A stretch of 64,000 bases of DNA from Diploptera punctata (Eukaryota > Arthropoda > Insecta > Blattodea > Blaberidae). Position 1 is the first letter of the stretch. Each line of letters opens with the position of its first letter. The translations under genes were made by a program, and so were the position numbers. The DNA is taken from the NCBI GenBank assembly GCA_030220185.1, contig JASPKZ010009711.1:99776-163775 (forward strand), written 5' to 3'. Shown here one piece after another: positions 54,715 to 64,000 of this stretch. The notes beneath the pieces are model-generated. The model had not been told where the DNA came from. It was given only the letters and a program-made list of their open reading frames with translations, and did not search any database.

Positions 54715-54760
<46 letters not shown>
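53795..54760 (+). mobile_element. Jockey/CR1-like LINE 3' end inside the hAT element
   Basis: 5'-truncated LINE: coding from about 53805 (SSVIDLGLHLD), then the frame to 54443. A 3' UTR ends CCTGGTTGAGTGGTAGACAA, GGCCTTAACTCTGCCAGGTA, AAATAAAG, followed by an (ATT)n tail to about 54758. Confidence 0.88.
53883..54443 (+). pseudogene. LINE RT C-terminal domain, long open frame
   Basis: A 186-codon frame, open upstream as well; the first codon is GTG, so it is not a true start. It reads HICKKTFSILHYLRRLKNFL, LVLPHFDYCDIIYNDLNYDL, RLQRVHNACVRFIFNIRRYD, LSWLRLTDRRKLHSLSLLFK, then SARSWNLLPQDIRGCRTLGT and SRLYSYLLSNN. These are standard post-RT motifs of Jockey/CR1-type LINEs (LPHFDYCD...LQRVHNACVRFI...WLRLTDRRxxHSLxLLFK). 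Truncated upstream of the LGLHLD motif, so it has no catalytic core. Confidence 0.88.
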
Positions 54761-55415
54761 TGCACACGGAGTATGTACTTCGCAGGACTCGTTCTTCTAC
54801 AACAATGTGTTTCTTATCGACTGTTTCATTTATTCGCTGCATACTGATTAGTAAAGAACTATACATTTCGGAAGTATATTATTGTACATTGCAATAACTA
54901 TAATCATGATGTATGAGAAAAATCTCTGCACATTAAACCCTTATTCAAAATGAAGTAGTTTCATTGCACACTACAAATAACTAAACATACGATTATTTGC
55001 TTCCTTCTATAATTCCTTATCCTGGTGTAATTGTTTTTGAAGCAGGGCGTAATACCTTCCACCGAACATCATTTTGTTTATACTGAACACTGCAAAGTCA
55101 CAGGTGCGTCATCTCTCCTTATAGTCCGTGCATTCTTAATTTCACTGTAAACTTACTGGAACCCCGCTCCCTGTACATAACCTCACGTTTCTGATTTGTT
55201 TTCAAACGTCGCCGTTTACATTAAATATATAAATATTTTAAAATACCGGTAACTATATTTAAATAATGACTTTTGAGTAAACAGCTTAATTCTAACCGTT
55301 AAATAGTCCTAACAAATGCTACTCTTGTTTTCCAAATCCTCTAGATAAATTCACTCCTCACTTCGTGACTGGTGAATTTATCGATAATTTGGAGATAACT
55401 CATGGCATTACTTAT

Positions 55416-55839
55416 GATAAACCGATACCATTCGAAAACTAATGTAATGAAATTTGCATGTTTGTTTATGAAGTTTAAAAAGTATGTCTCGTTGTTGAAA
55501 GATGACATCTGACTAAACAAATAATATTTTGCTACGCAATATATCATTGTTAAAAATAAGTATGTTCGATTGTTATATGTCATTGATAGCAAATATCTTA
55601 TGATTGTGTCATCCGTCTGAAGGTCCTTCGTGATGACCTCTTTATGTACCCCACATTGGTATACCTGCACGTGTGCGCAAGTATCAAATACGATTCTCAC
55701 ATACTAATAGATATAATATGTGCATGGAAGCCAGGTGTAATATAGTAATGCGTAATTTTTTCTACACCTTCCGCATTAATAATATCTATAAGTTTTTTTT
55801 CATTAAGTAATAAGTTTGTAAAAGAAACACTCTTAGGCC
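55416..55839. other. No recognisable feature
   Basis: A minus-strand 119-codon frame (55341-55700) overlaps the Rep-A hairpin and matches nothing I know. Confidence 0.45.
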
Positions 55840-56099
55840 ATTGTAGTACTTATTTTTGCGCGATAGAGCGTTCTGTCGTACTTACAGCAATGGCGACCAT
55901 GAATGAAAGTTCAATGTCCTAAATTTCGGGGTTGCCAACCTAAATGACTATACTGTGATATTACATATTACCTATCTCGTGCGGGAAATAAAACCACTGC
56001 CCTTTATATATACAACGTACAATGTATATACAAAAATATATCCAGCAGGTAGTGTTAATATACATTATACGTCAATACTAATAAAATTCAAGATAATAA

Positions 56100-56535
56100 T
56101 GTTTTATTTATTCTGGCAGAGTTAAGGCCATAAGGCCTTCTCTTCCACTCAACCAGCACAAATACAAATAAATATTTGACAAATATAGATATACACTATA
56201 CTAATTATAAACAGTTAAAGACACATTAAATGTAGCAATGTAAATTTCATGCACAAACATTTTATACGATAATAACAACAACAATAATAATACGATAATA
56301 ATAATAATAATAATAATAATATAATGATGATAATAATAATTATAATTATATAATAATATAAATACGATACATTATACGAGAAACACCAATTAATATGTAT
56401 ACCTTACACTGGGTAATAATGAAGTCGAGGTTAGAGCAAATATAAATTTAGATTTCTTTCAAAAGATGCCAATGTCCGGCAGCCCCTTATTTCTTGTGGT
56501 AGAGAATTCCAGTTGCGAGAAATGGAGATAGTATA
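56100..56535 (-). mobile_element. Jockey/CR1-like LINE 3' end, reverse
   Basis: The plus strand shows TTCTGGCAGAGTTAAGGCCA, AAGGCCTTCTCTTCCACTCA, complement of the family 3' end. Further right the minus strand codes SRNWNSLPQEIRGCRTLASF, then ERNLNLYL, the same C-terminus as 54350-54430. Confidence 0.85.
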
Positions 56536-56544
56536 TGATATAAG

Positions 56545-56950
56545 CAACACCTAAAAGATTTCATGTACGCGGGTGGTAAATCAAGCTATACCAAACATCT
56601 CATTAACGTCGGTCACCAAATGAACACAACACAATAGAAAATATTCTCACGATAATTCACAGAGAAAACATTCCAGCAAAGTTAAATATATATGAAGACC
56701 TTGAAATTATAAAAGAAATAAACACCACCTTACTTGATGAGAACGCACCCCAATCGAACAACTCATTATACGATATCGCCAAAAACAATCAGTTGCTGCT
56801 ATAGACACTGAGTCTACATTGTCGTAAACTACAATAACTAGTAGCAGAAGCTCATCCTGTTGATGATGGAGGTTAAATTCCGAAAGGCCTCAAGATGACA
56901 TTTTAAATATAATACTTTAACACAGTTGAGGACGACGGAACCTGCCAAAA
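56545..56950 (+). pseudogene. Penelope-like C-terminal fragment
   Basis: Plus-strand remnant: TKHLINVGHQMNT (after a frameshift), IENILTIIHRENIPAKLNIY, EDLEIIKEINTTLLDENAPQ. It resembles the tail after the GIY-YIG domain of Penelope-like elements (FAxHL...H..., then KgxxLxxLExxEI). The 3' part has GAAAGGCCTCAAGATGAC and GAGGACGACGGAAC. Confidence 0.6.
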
Positions 56951-57485
56951 GATACATATTTTAAGTTTTTATCTTATATTATACGAAACAAATCGCTGCA
57001 TTTTAAATGAACTGAACTTTAATTGAAACAATATAAAACAATACATTCGTACTTGCCGCCATTTTATGACTTATTGGAGTCACGGCCTGCTGTAGTTTAA
57101 ACTAAATTATTTTCGGCATTTACCGTGTAAAGATTGGCCACACTATTACGTTAGTCAGTTGTTTATAATGAACGCAAATATTTCCAACAAATATGTTATT
57201 ATTTTACTGTTTTTATTATTTTGAAAACATCGCGCAAAAAAAATGTACAACGCACGTTTGTGAAGTGTTTTACAGAATCTCGGAAATTAAATACCTCGGT
57301 TTTTAATTATATCCTCGCTTCTGTAAAATCCACTTCCCAACCCCGCATTGTAATATATTATGTGGTTCGCTCTCCGTACTGGGACTTTTCGGTAAGAGAC
57401 TTTTAACTTCAGAATGCAGTATATAAAACTATACAATGTTACTGTAAATTATCTTTCCGATTACAAACTTGAATATCTATCTATC

Positions 57486-58085
57486 GTTAGGAGACATTTA
57501 GAAACATTATATTGGTATCAATGGAAAGAGAAACTCAAATATATTTTGTTATGTCGGTGAACTGTTGCATATTTATTAATTTCGTTGCTAGGGGACGATA
57601 TAACAGAAAAATGGTTGCAAACAAAGACACGAGGGCATTTTGTGTGCTAGATTTTCACCTCATTCCTTGTGATATTTTTTCTGTGGGGTTTTATAAAATA
57701 ACAAGTGTATCAGCCACCATTACCACCACCTACCAATGAGGATCCCCGTGTCCACATCCCATAGACCATTGCAGTGATGGATGGTCGAATGCTACAACGT
57801 GTATGGAAGGAAATTGACTTGAGACTTGATATGTGTCATGTAACACAGGGACCACACATTCAGCACGTGACTTACTTACGGTTGCGAACCAGATGTTTCT
57901 CTTTCTGTTTTTATGTTTTCCAGTAAAAAAATTGTTGGGAGTTTCTGTTGATACCAATTTCATGTTTTACAATTTTTGCTGATTTAAGAGTAACACATGT
58001 GATTTAACTGAATAGATAACAAAAAAAATATTTGAGTTTCTCTTTCCATTGACATCAATATCACGTTTTTAAAATGTCTCCTAAC
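57486..58085 (+). mobile_element. Mariner-like element, internally deleted
   Basis: Inverted ends about 65 bp long: GTTAGGAGACATTT at left and AAATGTCTCCTAAC at right, then TCAATGGAAAGAGAAACTCA in both. A TA may be the duplicated target (57488-57489 and 58082-58083). Inside, 57612 starts MVANKDTRAFCVLDF (transposase N-terminus), then jumps to LIPCDIF and MDGRMLQRVWKEIDLRLD, CHVTQGPHIQHV at the C-terminus. The central domain is lost, as in the element at 13668-14362. Confidence 0.82.
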
Positions 58086-58109
58086 ACTGTATTACACTCG
58101 ATTTTAATA

Positions 58110-58743
58110 TAATAATAATAAATTGGTAAGAGGCACTCGAAAGAGCATTAAGTTATAACTTTATGATTTGTCTTTTATGAGTTCGTTCAGTGATCCTGTC
58201 CATATTCTGCATTGTTTGTAATGGTATCGCTCACACTTTTGGGTCGCATGTCTTGCATTCACACGAATCTCTCGGTTGGTGGAATTTTGTATGTTTGCAC
58301 ATTTTGTGATGATATCCGTGTGTTGCTAAACCTATGATTCTGTGCCTTTGTGGTTGGTTACTTCCAGTCCACTCTCTGTTTACCATGGCATCTGAGGCGT
58401 AGAAATCTTCGTCGATCTCTTTTTCTCTCTGTTTCTTTTTTTCGATGACTTTCTTATATGGCTCCGTTGCTGGCAGTAGTATCCTTTGCCTCAGGTCCTC
58501 TAGGAAGTAGGTTTCTCTCGCTAGCATATAGGCCATTCTGTTTGGTGTGTATTTGCTTGCACCTAATGCCTTTTTGATGAATCTTGGTTTTACTTTTTCT
58601 AACCTCTTCAAATCGCTGGTCGATAGTTTCTCCCATATCAGTTCTATCCCGTAGGTGACGATCGGGGTGATCACTGATGCGAATAATTTCATGGCTGTGA
58701 CTAATTTTAACGATGTGATGTCTTTGATACTGCACATTTTCAT
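58110..58743 (-). pseudogene. LINE-type C-terminal frame, 170 codons
   Basis: The minus frame 58231-58743 is open: KMCSIKDITSLKLVTAMKLF, TPIVTYGIELIWEKLSTSDL, RLEKVKPRFIKKALGASKYT, PNRMAYMLARETYFLEDLRQ, a Lys/Glu-rich stretch, then RHRIIGLATHGYHHKMCKHT and CECKTCDPKV. The 'TPIVTYGIE...LxxLEKVxxRFIKxALG' style is that of sequences following RT in some LINEs. The terminal CxCxxC may be a small metal site. The remainder after 58231 is frameshifted. No RT core is present. Confidence 0.6.
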
Positions 58744-59310
58744 GTGTATATTTTATTTACATTAGTATGTGAAAAACATATTTGATGCCTGCGTAAATGT
58801 ACATGTTTGCCAACTTCCTACATCAGTGATTAGGTCAACTCTGAGACAACATAAACATTGAAGATAAAATAGCTACATAATTACTCATACATTTATATTA
58901 GGACGACGTTATGCAACAACCGGCTAAGCGCCATTTTTTAAAGAAATTGAGATTTTGGTGTCATCTGTTGCACTGGCTCATGAAGTGAATGTACGCACAC
59001 TTTTAGCGTCAAATATTTAAATATAGCCTTATCAAAGAAAGAAAAAATTAACGCCATCGATCCTATTAGAGATTGTATGTTTTGCAATTAGATCTTCATA
59101 AATGCTAATATAAATTTTGCATTATGCAGAATTATATTAAACAATAATATGCATCATGCAGAATAATAGCGAAACAATTTATTGTGCAATGAAAACAAAA
59201 TCATGTAAAACTACTGGTTATTATTGTACATTATTGTGTAATTTGACACACATTTAAGTCATTTCCACTTGTTTGTTGTTTCTATTATTTTATAAACAAT
59301 ATTATATTAT
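58744..59310. other. No recognisable feature
   Basis: AT-rich. Blocks at 59190-59290 (ATTTGACACACATTTAAGTC) weakly resemble 62255-62330. Confidence 0.4.
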
Positions 59311-59440
59311 ATTGCGATACAAGTGAGGTAAGCACTTGTTACTGATCGAGAAAAAGTTTGAAAAAAAAACGAGCCGCTTGCGCCGAGTTTTTTCAATTTT
59401 CGAGATCTGTTACATGCTTACCTCATGTGTATTGCATACT
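59311..59440. repeat. Interrupted palindrome
   Basis: ATTGCGATACAAGTGAGGTA (59311-59330) pairs with TACCTCATGTGTATTGCAT (about 59419-59437) around a loop of about 85 bp. Confidence 0.6.
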
Positions 59441-59929
59441 ATTTTTTGGTCGATGTGACTAATTCTTATTAAATATAGTAATAAATGAATTAAAAGATTG
59501 GTTGGATGTAAATGACTTCTATGAGAAAGAAACATTTGGTGATCGTTGCTATGTAGCTTTTCATTTGTTTTATTATAAGCAAGGATTGTAGGCTGTGGAG
59601 ACATTTTTATATGTAGTACCGTGATTAGAATCTGTTTGATAATTTTATTATGGAAGGAGTCACGGTAGATGATAGAGAAATTAAAGAAGCCTGGAGAGTG
59701 GGATGTTCTGCATTAATTCCGGAAAAAGTCTAAAGAAAGGTACGAGTTAGTGTACAAAACATTCAAGAAATGTTTTATTTTACTTACCGAACGTGTGCTT
59801 TTCGAGTCCATATCAGCATTGCGATTTCTTTTGTTTGCATAGCGACCAGGTTATATGTGGGAACGTTGACTTACTTCCAGTAACAACATTGTTGGTAAGT
59901 GTAAGAAATTAGTCACATCGACCAAAAAA
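59441..59929. mobile_element. Candidate DNA element with 26-bp inverted ends
   Basis: TTTTTTGGTCGATGTGACTA (left, from about 59443) is the complement of TAGTCACATCGACCAAAAAA (right, 59910-59929). The pairing continues through AATTCTT/AAGAAATT with one base difference in length. It encloses the recombinase-like scrap at 59650. No target duplication is evident. Confidence 0.5.
59650..59775 (+). pseudogene. Possible tyrosine-recombinase (Crypton-like) N-terminal scrap
   Basis: ATG at 59650: MEGVTVDDREIKEAWRVGCS, ALIPEKV, stop; in another frame RYELVYKTFKKC follows. The pattern 'alLPEKSxxRYExxYxxFxxW' opens many Crypton-like and related insect recombinase proteins (from memory). It is too short for certainty. 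Confidence 0.35.
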
Positions 59930-60834
59930 CAATAAAATCTATGTACCTTACGAAATACATTGCCAATTTAAGGGGTAAGAACTGTACGATTAATGATCGG
60001 AAGAGCACGTCTTTTGTGTGCATGAATTTCTCTCATTCACAAATTAAACGTATTCGTCAGCGAAATAATATGAGAAGTTTTTACGGGTAAGTTTGTTTCA
60101 ATATAAGCAATAATTAAAAATGCGACTGTTTATTTTCTGTGAATAATCCTATGTTTTATTGATTTAAATGCCATATTTGAGGGAGCGGAATTTTATGTAA
60201 TAAAATATAAGATTACAATGCAGGTAGTATATAACTATTTGTGTGTGAAACAAGATAAAAGACAGTCAAAAGTCTTACTTCTCATTATACTATTCAACTG
60301 TTTGTGTGTGGAATCAAAACAAAAGACAATCATAAGCCTAACTGCTCATTATACTATGTTGCAATCTTAACTTTTAGTACATAAAAATCCACTCCCTAGT
60401 GAACATACTAATGATATAATTTGTGGAATGGATTCTGTTAATTCTCTCTGGAAGAAATATTGATTTTTCTCTTATTTCTTATCTTTATTCTAAATTTAGT
60501 ATAATTAGGATTTTTTAAAAATGTGTTTGTTAACTTTCAGTTAGTTAGACTGAGCAAACTGTTTTATTGAACTTTTAGATAATTAAGCTGGAAGCCAGAT
60601 TAAAAGAAGTAATTGAATTCCTTGGGAGTACGTAGTTAAAATTCCACAATGCGTGCAGATGAACACGTGAACGTAAACGGGGACGGGTTCTCGTTTAATT
60701 TCCGACGAGTTCTCTCGTGTACTTACATGCGTTCACACTCTGAAGGTCACAGAAGTATCGGTCCTTTAAAAATTTCAAAGCAGCAGAGATTATAAAATAA
60801 AAATAACACTGAGAGTTCAAGCTGATCGTATCCA
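59930..60834. other. Unassigned; ~65-bp tandem duplication
   Basis: At 60238-60355 two diverged copies of a unit with TATTTGTGTGTG, AAAAGACA(G/A)TCA and CATTATACTAT lie in tandem. Nothing else is recognised. Confidence 0.6.
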
Positions 60835-61065
60835 CTAACTAACTCACTGGCACTATCGAACCCATAGGTTCATGGCAGCGCGGACATAAGCTCTCAATAC
60901 ATCCCTATCCTGAGCTAATGTTTTCCAATCATTCCATGTTTAATCTACTTCCCTCAAATCATGGTTAATGCTATTCTCCCACCTCATTCTTGGTATACCA
61001 GCTGGGCGTTTTCCCTCTGGTTTTCCTTCAAGAAGCTTCAATGCACGTATTTCAGTCCCCACTAG
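60835..61065 (-). mobile_element. RTE-like LINE, short 3' fragment
   Basis: The plus strand shows CTCACTGGCACTATCGAACC at the 3' end, up to GCTTCAATGCACGTATTTCA, corresponding to minus-strand EGKRPAGIPRMRWENS-like residues. 5'-truncated. Confidence 0.9.
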
Positions 61066-61689
61066 GTATATTATTAAATGAATTGTTAATTTTTAAAATC
61101 ATATTTACGAATGAATAAAAAAAATTGATGAAAAATTAATACAAAAAATGCAGTGTATTAAATACCACAAACATAAAATAGTTGACATTTTAAAAATATG
61201 AATAAACTAATGTGCACAGTTTTTGGATTTATTACAACATTTGAAGCGTTTGGTTAATAGGTTATGAATTGCTATTTGCGATATTAATATGACCCAGATT
61301 TCTTAGTCTATAAAATTCGAGAACTCTTTCCTTCGAAGAGGAAAATAACAGTCATCAAATATGTGTAACATGTTAAAGAAAGTTTTTGAATATGAAAAAC
61401 GTATCCGAGTTCGAGCCCGACTAGGTTATTTCAGTTTTTTAAAGCAAGGAAATTTAGATAATGATCTTCCATAGAAGATGAAGTTAAAAACCTTCGGTTC
61501 CGTGTCGTATAAAATGTGTAAGATTTAGAAGTATACTCGGATATCCAAAACAGTCGACCAGAATTTCGAAAAGTAGCATCATCTCTCAACTCTCCCTAAT
61601 ACTAAAAGGAATTATACCTTCCTGTGGCTAAATATATTGGCTACATAAAAATCAGTTTAAGGTACTCAAAAATACGCAACATTTAAATC
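61066..61689. other. No recognisable feature
   Basis: AT-rich; nothing recognised. Confidence 0.5.
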
Positions 61690-61950
61690 GGTGGCACTAT
61701 GAAACCCAGAGATTCATGATTGCAAGGATGTAAGCTCTCCATACACCCACATCGTCTGCTAATATTTTCCAATCTTTTCTCTTATAATTCATCTCCCTTA
61801 AATCATGTTTAATGTTATTTTTCCCACCTCATTCTTGATTTACCAACAAGACATATCCATGTCCCTCTTTCGTTCCCCATTCGTGTCACATGTTTTGCCA
61901 TTATTATTATATCTGGTTTCCCGTAAAGATAATGTAGCTCACTAATATTA
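61690..61950 (-). mobile_element. RTE-like LINE, old 3' fragment
   Basis: Strongly diverged reverse copy: GGTGGCACTATGAAACCCAG, GATGTAAGCTCTCCATACAC, TTCTTGATTTACCAACAAG and CCCATTCGTGTCACATGTTT keep the order of the family 3' end. Confidence 0.82.
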
Positions 61951-62429
61951 TGTGTGTTGTGTTTTTGTGAATTATACTTCTATGTGTGTGTTTGTATGTG
62001 CATTGTTTTCGTGTATGAGTGTAGTTTTGCATGTGTTTTGCGGTGTTGTGAGTTTTGCGTATGTTCTGAATTTTTGGGTGTGGTGTGCGCGCGCGTGTTT
62101 TGTTTCATGCCAAAAATATTTCGTGTATTCATCACAGTTATAAAAAAATATAAAGGACTTCATATGTGTTTGTGAATAAGTTTTAACCCTTAAATTGGCA
62201 AAACAATTTGTGGTATCAGTTATTTAAATGTGGCGGACCGCACTGAAAACGAAATCGTGCTTAACTGTTATTATTATGTATATTTTGTAATTCCACACAC
62301 ATTTCAGTAATTTCTTATCGTTAGCTGTCTTCTGTTTTATTAAAAGTATTGGATAAATGAATAAAAGTGTAATTTATAGCTTAATTGACAGAGCGATTTT
62401 TCTTTCCAATAACATATTCCATAAAACAT
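61951..62429. other. No recognisable feature
   Basis: A TGTGTG-rich stretch at 61950-62100 gives spurious Cys/Val-rich frames. Nothing else recognised. Confidence 0.5.
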
Positions 62430-63190
62430 TGAATTGGTTAAACATATTTTGCTGAAAACGTATTATCCACAAGAGTTTATTAATCAACAAGTCAAGAGAA
62501 GATTGAAAATGTTGGAAGACAGAAAAGCATCTATGGAATTAGATAAAATAAATCTAGATGTTGAACAACAAAGCTTTCCCTTGAAATTACCTTATGTAAA
62601 AGGTTTAAATGAAGGATTGGAAAATAAATTGAAACCATTCAAATTTGTTTTTGCTGATAGTGTTCCTAATAAACTTCAAGGAAATTTAATAAAAACTGGC
62701 AAAGATAAAATCGATACTTGTAAATTGACAGATGTTGTATACAAAATCCAGTGTGAAAAGTCTTATGTAGGCCAAACAAAAAGCTTTATAAGGAAAAGAA
62801 TCGACGAACATAAAAAATAATATCAGTACACCAGGTGCAGAACTTTCAGTAATCAGTGAACATATAATTAATCAAAACCATAAAATGAAATGGTATGACA
62901 TAAACATTTTACACAAAGAAAATAATTACCAAAAAAAGATTAATAGCAGAAATGGCCTAATGAAAAAGAACAAAATAAAGTATAAAATAAACAAAAAAAT
63001 TTAAATGAATGGTATGGAACATAATTATGATTCCTTGCTGAAATATTTTAAATTATAAATTGGAATTTTAAATTTATTCATTTAAATTTGTATATATAAA
63101 AAACTAAAATTTTCTTGGCGTTGTAATATAGATTTATAAACAATCGTGTCTTGAAAATGATCTCACATAAGGAGATTGAAACGTCGACTT
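62430..63190 (+). mobile_element. Penelope-like element, 3' part
   Basis: 5'-truncated Penelope-like retroelement: a coding fragment with the start of a GIY-YIG endonuclease, its frameshifted continuation (ELSVISEHIINQNHKMKWYD), then a 3' UTR ending CATAAGGAGATTGAAACGTC, the GAAACGTC motif typical of these elements. Confidence 0.8.
62434..62820 (+). pseudogene. Penelope-like RT end and GIY-YIG endonuclease fragment
   Basis: A 128-codon frame with no proper upstream part. Residues: KTYYPQEFINQQVKRRLKML (RT thumb/linker), FKFVFADSVPNKLQGNLIKT, DTCKLTDVVYKIQCEKSYVG, QTKSFIRKRIDEHKK, stop. VVYKIxC...SYVGQT...RxxEH is the GIY-YIG nuclease core in its Penelope form (V-Y-K-I, Y-V-G, then the conserved Arg). 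The usual CxxC between strands appears shortened (CEKS). A frameshift follows at EHKK. Confidence 0.82.
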
Positions 63191-63307
63191 AATAAATTTA
63201 TGTTTTGACTGAGATAACGTTTATTTCTTTGTAATTATGAATAAAACAATTGATATATCCTACAGAATACATTGTGAACTTGAAGGTTAATACTGCACAA
63301 AGAACTA

Positions 63308-63761
63308 CAGTAAAACCTATCTTAGCCGAAACCTCTATAAGAAGGAAACCTGTGGAGACGGAAAACAAATCTTCAGAACGGTACGAGTTTATATGTAAAA
63401 TCGTCCTGTATAAGCCGAAAACTTTCATAGCGCGGAAACGCAATGGTTTTTAAAGTATCAATAATTAATTTTTACCTCAGTAAGATGGAAAATTATTCTT
63501 AAGCACGTTCTAATTAGAGTGTTAATGACCACACACGTGAAAATTCTGCATATGACGCTTTCTGCATTATATCGTTTTGCCTTCTTGTGTTGCCATTGTA
63601 TTGCGGGGAAAAGCTTGCTTATGTGTGGCAGCGGGAAATCGCTCGCTTCTCCTTGCCTGCTTACGTTACCTGCGAGGGAGTTGGAAAACTCTTCAGTCTT
63701 CCTGCCAAGACGGAAATATATTTAAGGAACCGTCATGTTCCTTCATAGACAGGTTTTACTG
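63308..63761. mobile_element. Tigger/pogo-like MITE copy 2
   Basis: CAGTAAAACCTATCTTAGCC at 63308 and GACAGGTTTTACTG at 63761, with TA on both sides (63306-63307 and 63762-63763). Relative to the copy at 8008-12000 it is inverted: its right end and adjacent GGTTCCTT.., ATATATTTCCGTCTTGG complement match 8008/11366 onward. No transposase; short frames inside are chance. Confidence 0.9.
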
Positions 63762-64000
63762 TACGTAGATTGTATTTTCACAAATTGTTACATGTAATTT
63801 GAATAGTTTACTTAATTTAATATAAATAATTGTATATGGAATGGACAGCGGAATACATGAAGATGAACAAATTGTAGACCATAGGCTTATAGATTCTGTA
63901 CAGATGGGAAAAATTAGTTTACATTTTTAATACTGACTGATTTTGTGGTCAAGAATGTTAAGATTTCTACTATTTTATACTCGGAAATTATAAAAAAATA

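Larger units (their letters stand above)
53755..55173. mobile_element. hAT-type element containing a LINE, 8-bp TSD
   Basis: Termini CAGGGAGCGGGGTT and AACCCCGCTCCCTG are perfect inverted repeats of 14 bp. Pairing then continues to about 27 bp (AGTAAGT..ACAG). Flanking TACATAAC occurs at 53747-53754 and 55174-55181, a perfect 8-bp duplication. CAGGG tips and 8 bp are hAT features. There is no hAT transposase; the interior is mostly a LINE 3' end. Confidence 0.9.
53552..55415 (+). repeat. Rep-A repeat copy f, split by hAT-type element
   Basis: Left part 53552-53754 (GATTTTACTGAGTTGTTTAC, TTTGGCAATAAATAATGTG). The right part resumes at 55182 (CTCACGTTTCTGATTTG, CGTCGCCGTTTACATT) and ends in the hairpin at 55316-55409. 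The 1419-bp insert plus an 8-bp duplication accounts for the gap exactly. Confidence 0.9.
55840..57420 (-). repeat. Rep-B repeat copy 2, reverse, interrupted
   Basis: Parts 55840-56060 and about 56955-57420 are the complement of 3401-4120 (for example ATGGCGACCATGAATGAAAG, CGGGGTTGCCAACCTAAATG, GTACTTGCCGCCATTTTATG, AACATCGCGCAAAAAAAATG). Between them lie a reverse LINE 3' end and a Penelope-like scrap. Confidence 0.7.

Noticed and set aside
55341..55700. 119-codon minus-strand frame
   Set aside because: Overlaps the Rep-A hairpin, with no conserved motif and no second copy supporting coding.
61950..62175. Cys/Val-rich small proteins
   Set aside because: Frames come from a TGTG-rich low-complexity stretch on both strands.

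Overview
This is AT-rich eukaryotic DNA with no ribosomal RNA and no convincing host protein-coding gene. It is almost entirely a mosaic of insect-type transposable elements, tRNA-derived SINEs and simple repeats. The commonest piece is the 3' end of an RTE-like LINE ending in a GGTTCGATAGTGCCAGTGAG motif and a GTAA-type tail. From memory this is extremely abundant in cockroach genomes (Periplaneta americana-like), so I read the window as blattodean intergenic or intronic DNA. The species call is inference from recall; the transposon content is seen directly.

Layout. 1-8 kb: a 'Rep-A' repeat ending in a hairpin, RTE 3' fragments, a head-to-head pair of SINEs, one copy of 'Rep-B', and older LINE remnants. 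8-12 kb: a near full-length but broken RTE-like LINE (8023-11353) nested in a Tigger/pogo-like MITE (8008-12000). 12-17 kb: a 21-bp minisatellite, an internally deleted mariner-like element, a non-autonomous Helitron, a 19-bp minisatellite and an inverted SINE pair. 17-26 kb: Rep-A, SINEs, ATT-type tails, LINE fragments, an intron-bearing tRNA-Tyr-like relic, a long inverted repeat and a 3-unit tandem array. 26.7-30.8 kb: two copies of a cut-and-paste element with CACTG-like ends and 3-bp target duplications. The larger encodes a zinc-finger-headed protein family that I recognise as multicopy in arthropods but cannot name. 31-44 kb: LINE remnants, a Penelope-like fold-back palindrome in a LINE tail, Rep-A, a miniature LINE insertion and a decayed hAT. 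44-54 kb: a mariner split by a LINE 3' end, more LINE and SINE pieces and a second, expanded Helitron. 53.5-58 kb: Rep-A interrupted by a hAT-type element that itself holds a LINE, then an interrupted Rep-B and another deleted mariner. 58-64 kb: LINE and Penelope-like coding fragments and a second Tigger-like MITE.

Nothing here works as an operon or pathway. The biology is the nested insertion history: several insertions keep target-site duplications or matching termini on both sides, so relative ages can be read (for example LINE younger than MITE; LINE inside hAT inside Rep-A). Nearly all coding remnants carry stops, frameshifts or internal deletions. The most intact are a 63-codon terminal-exon-like frame at 30408-30599, LINE C-terminal frames at 53883-54443 and 58231-58743, and a Penelope-like frame at 62434-62820.
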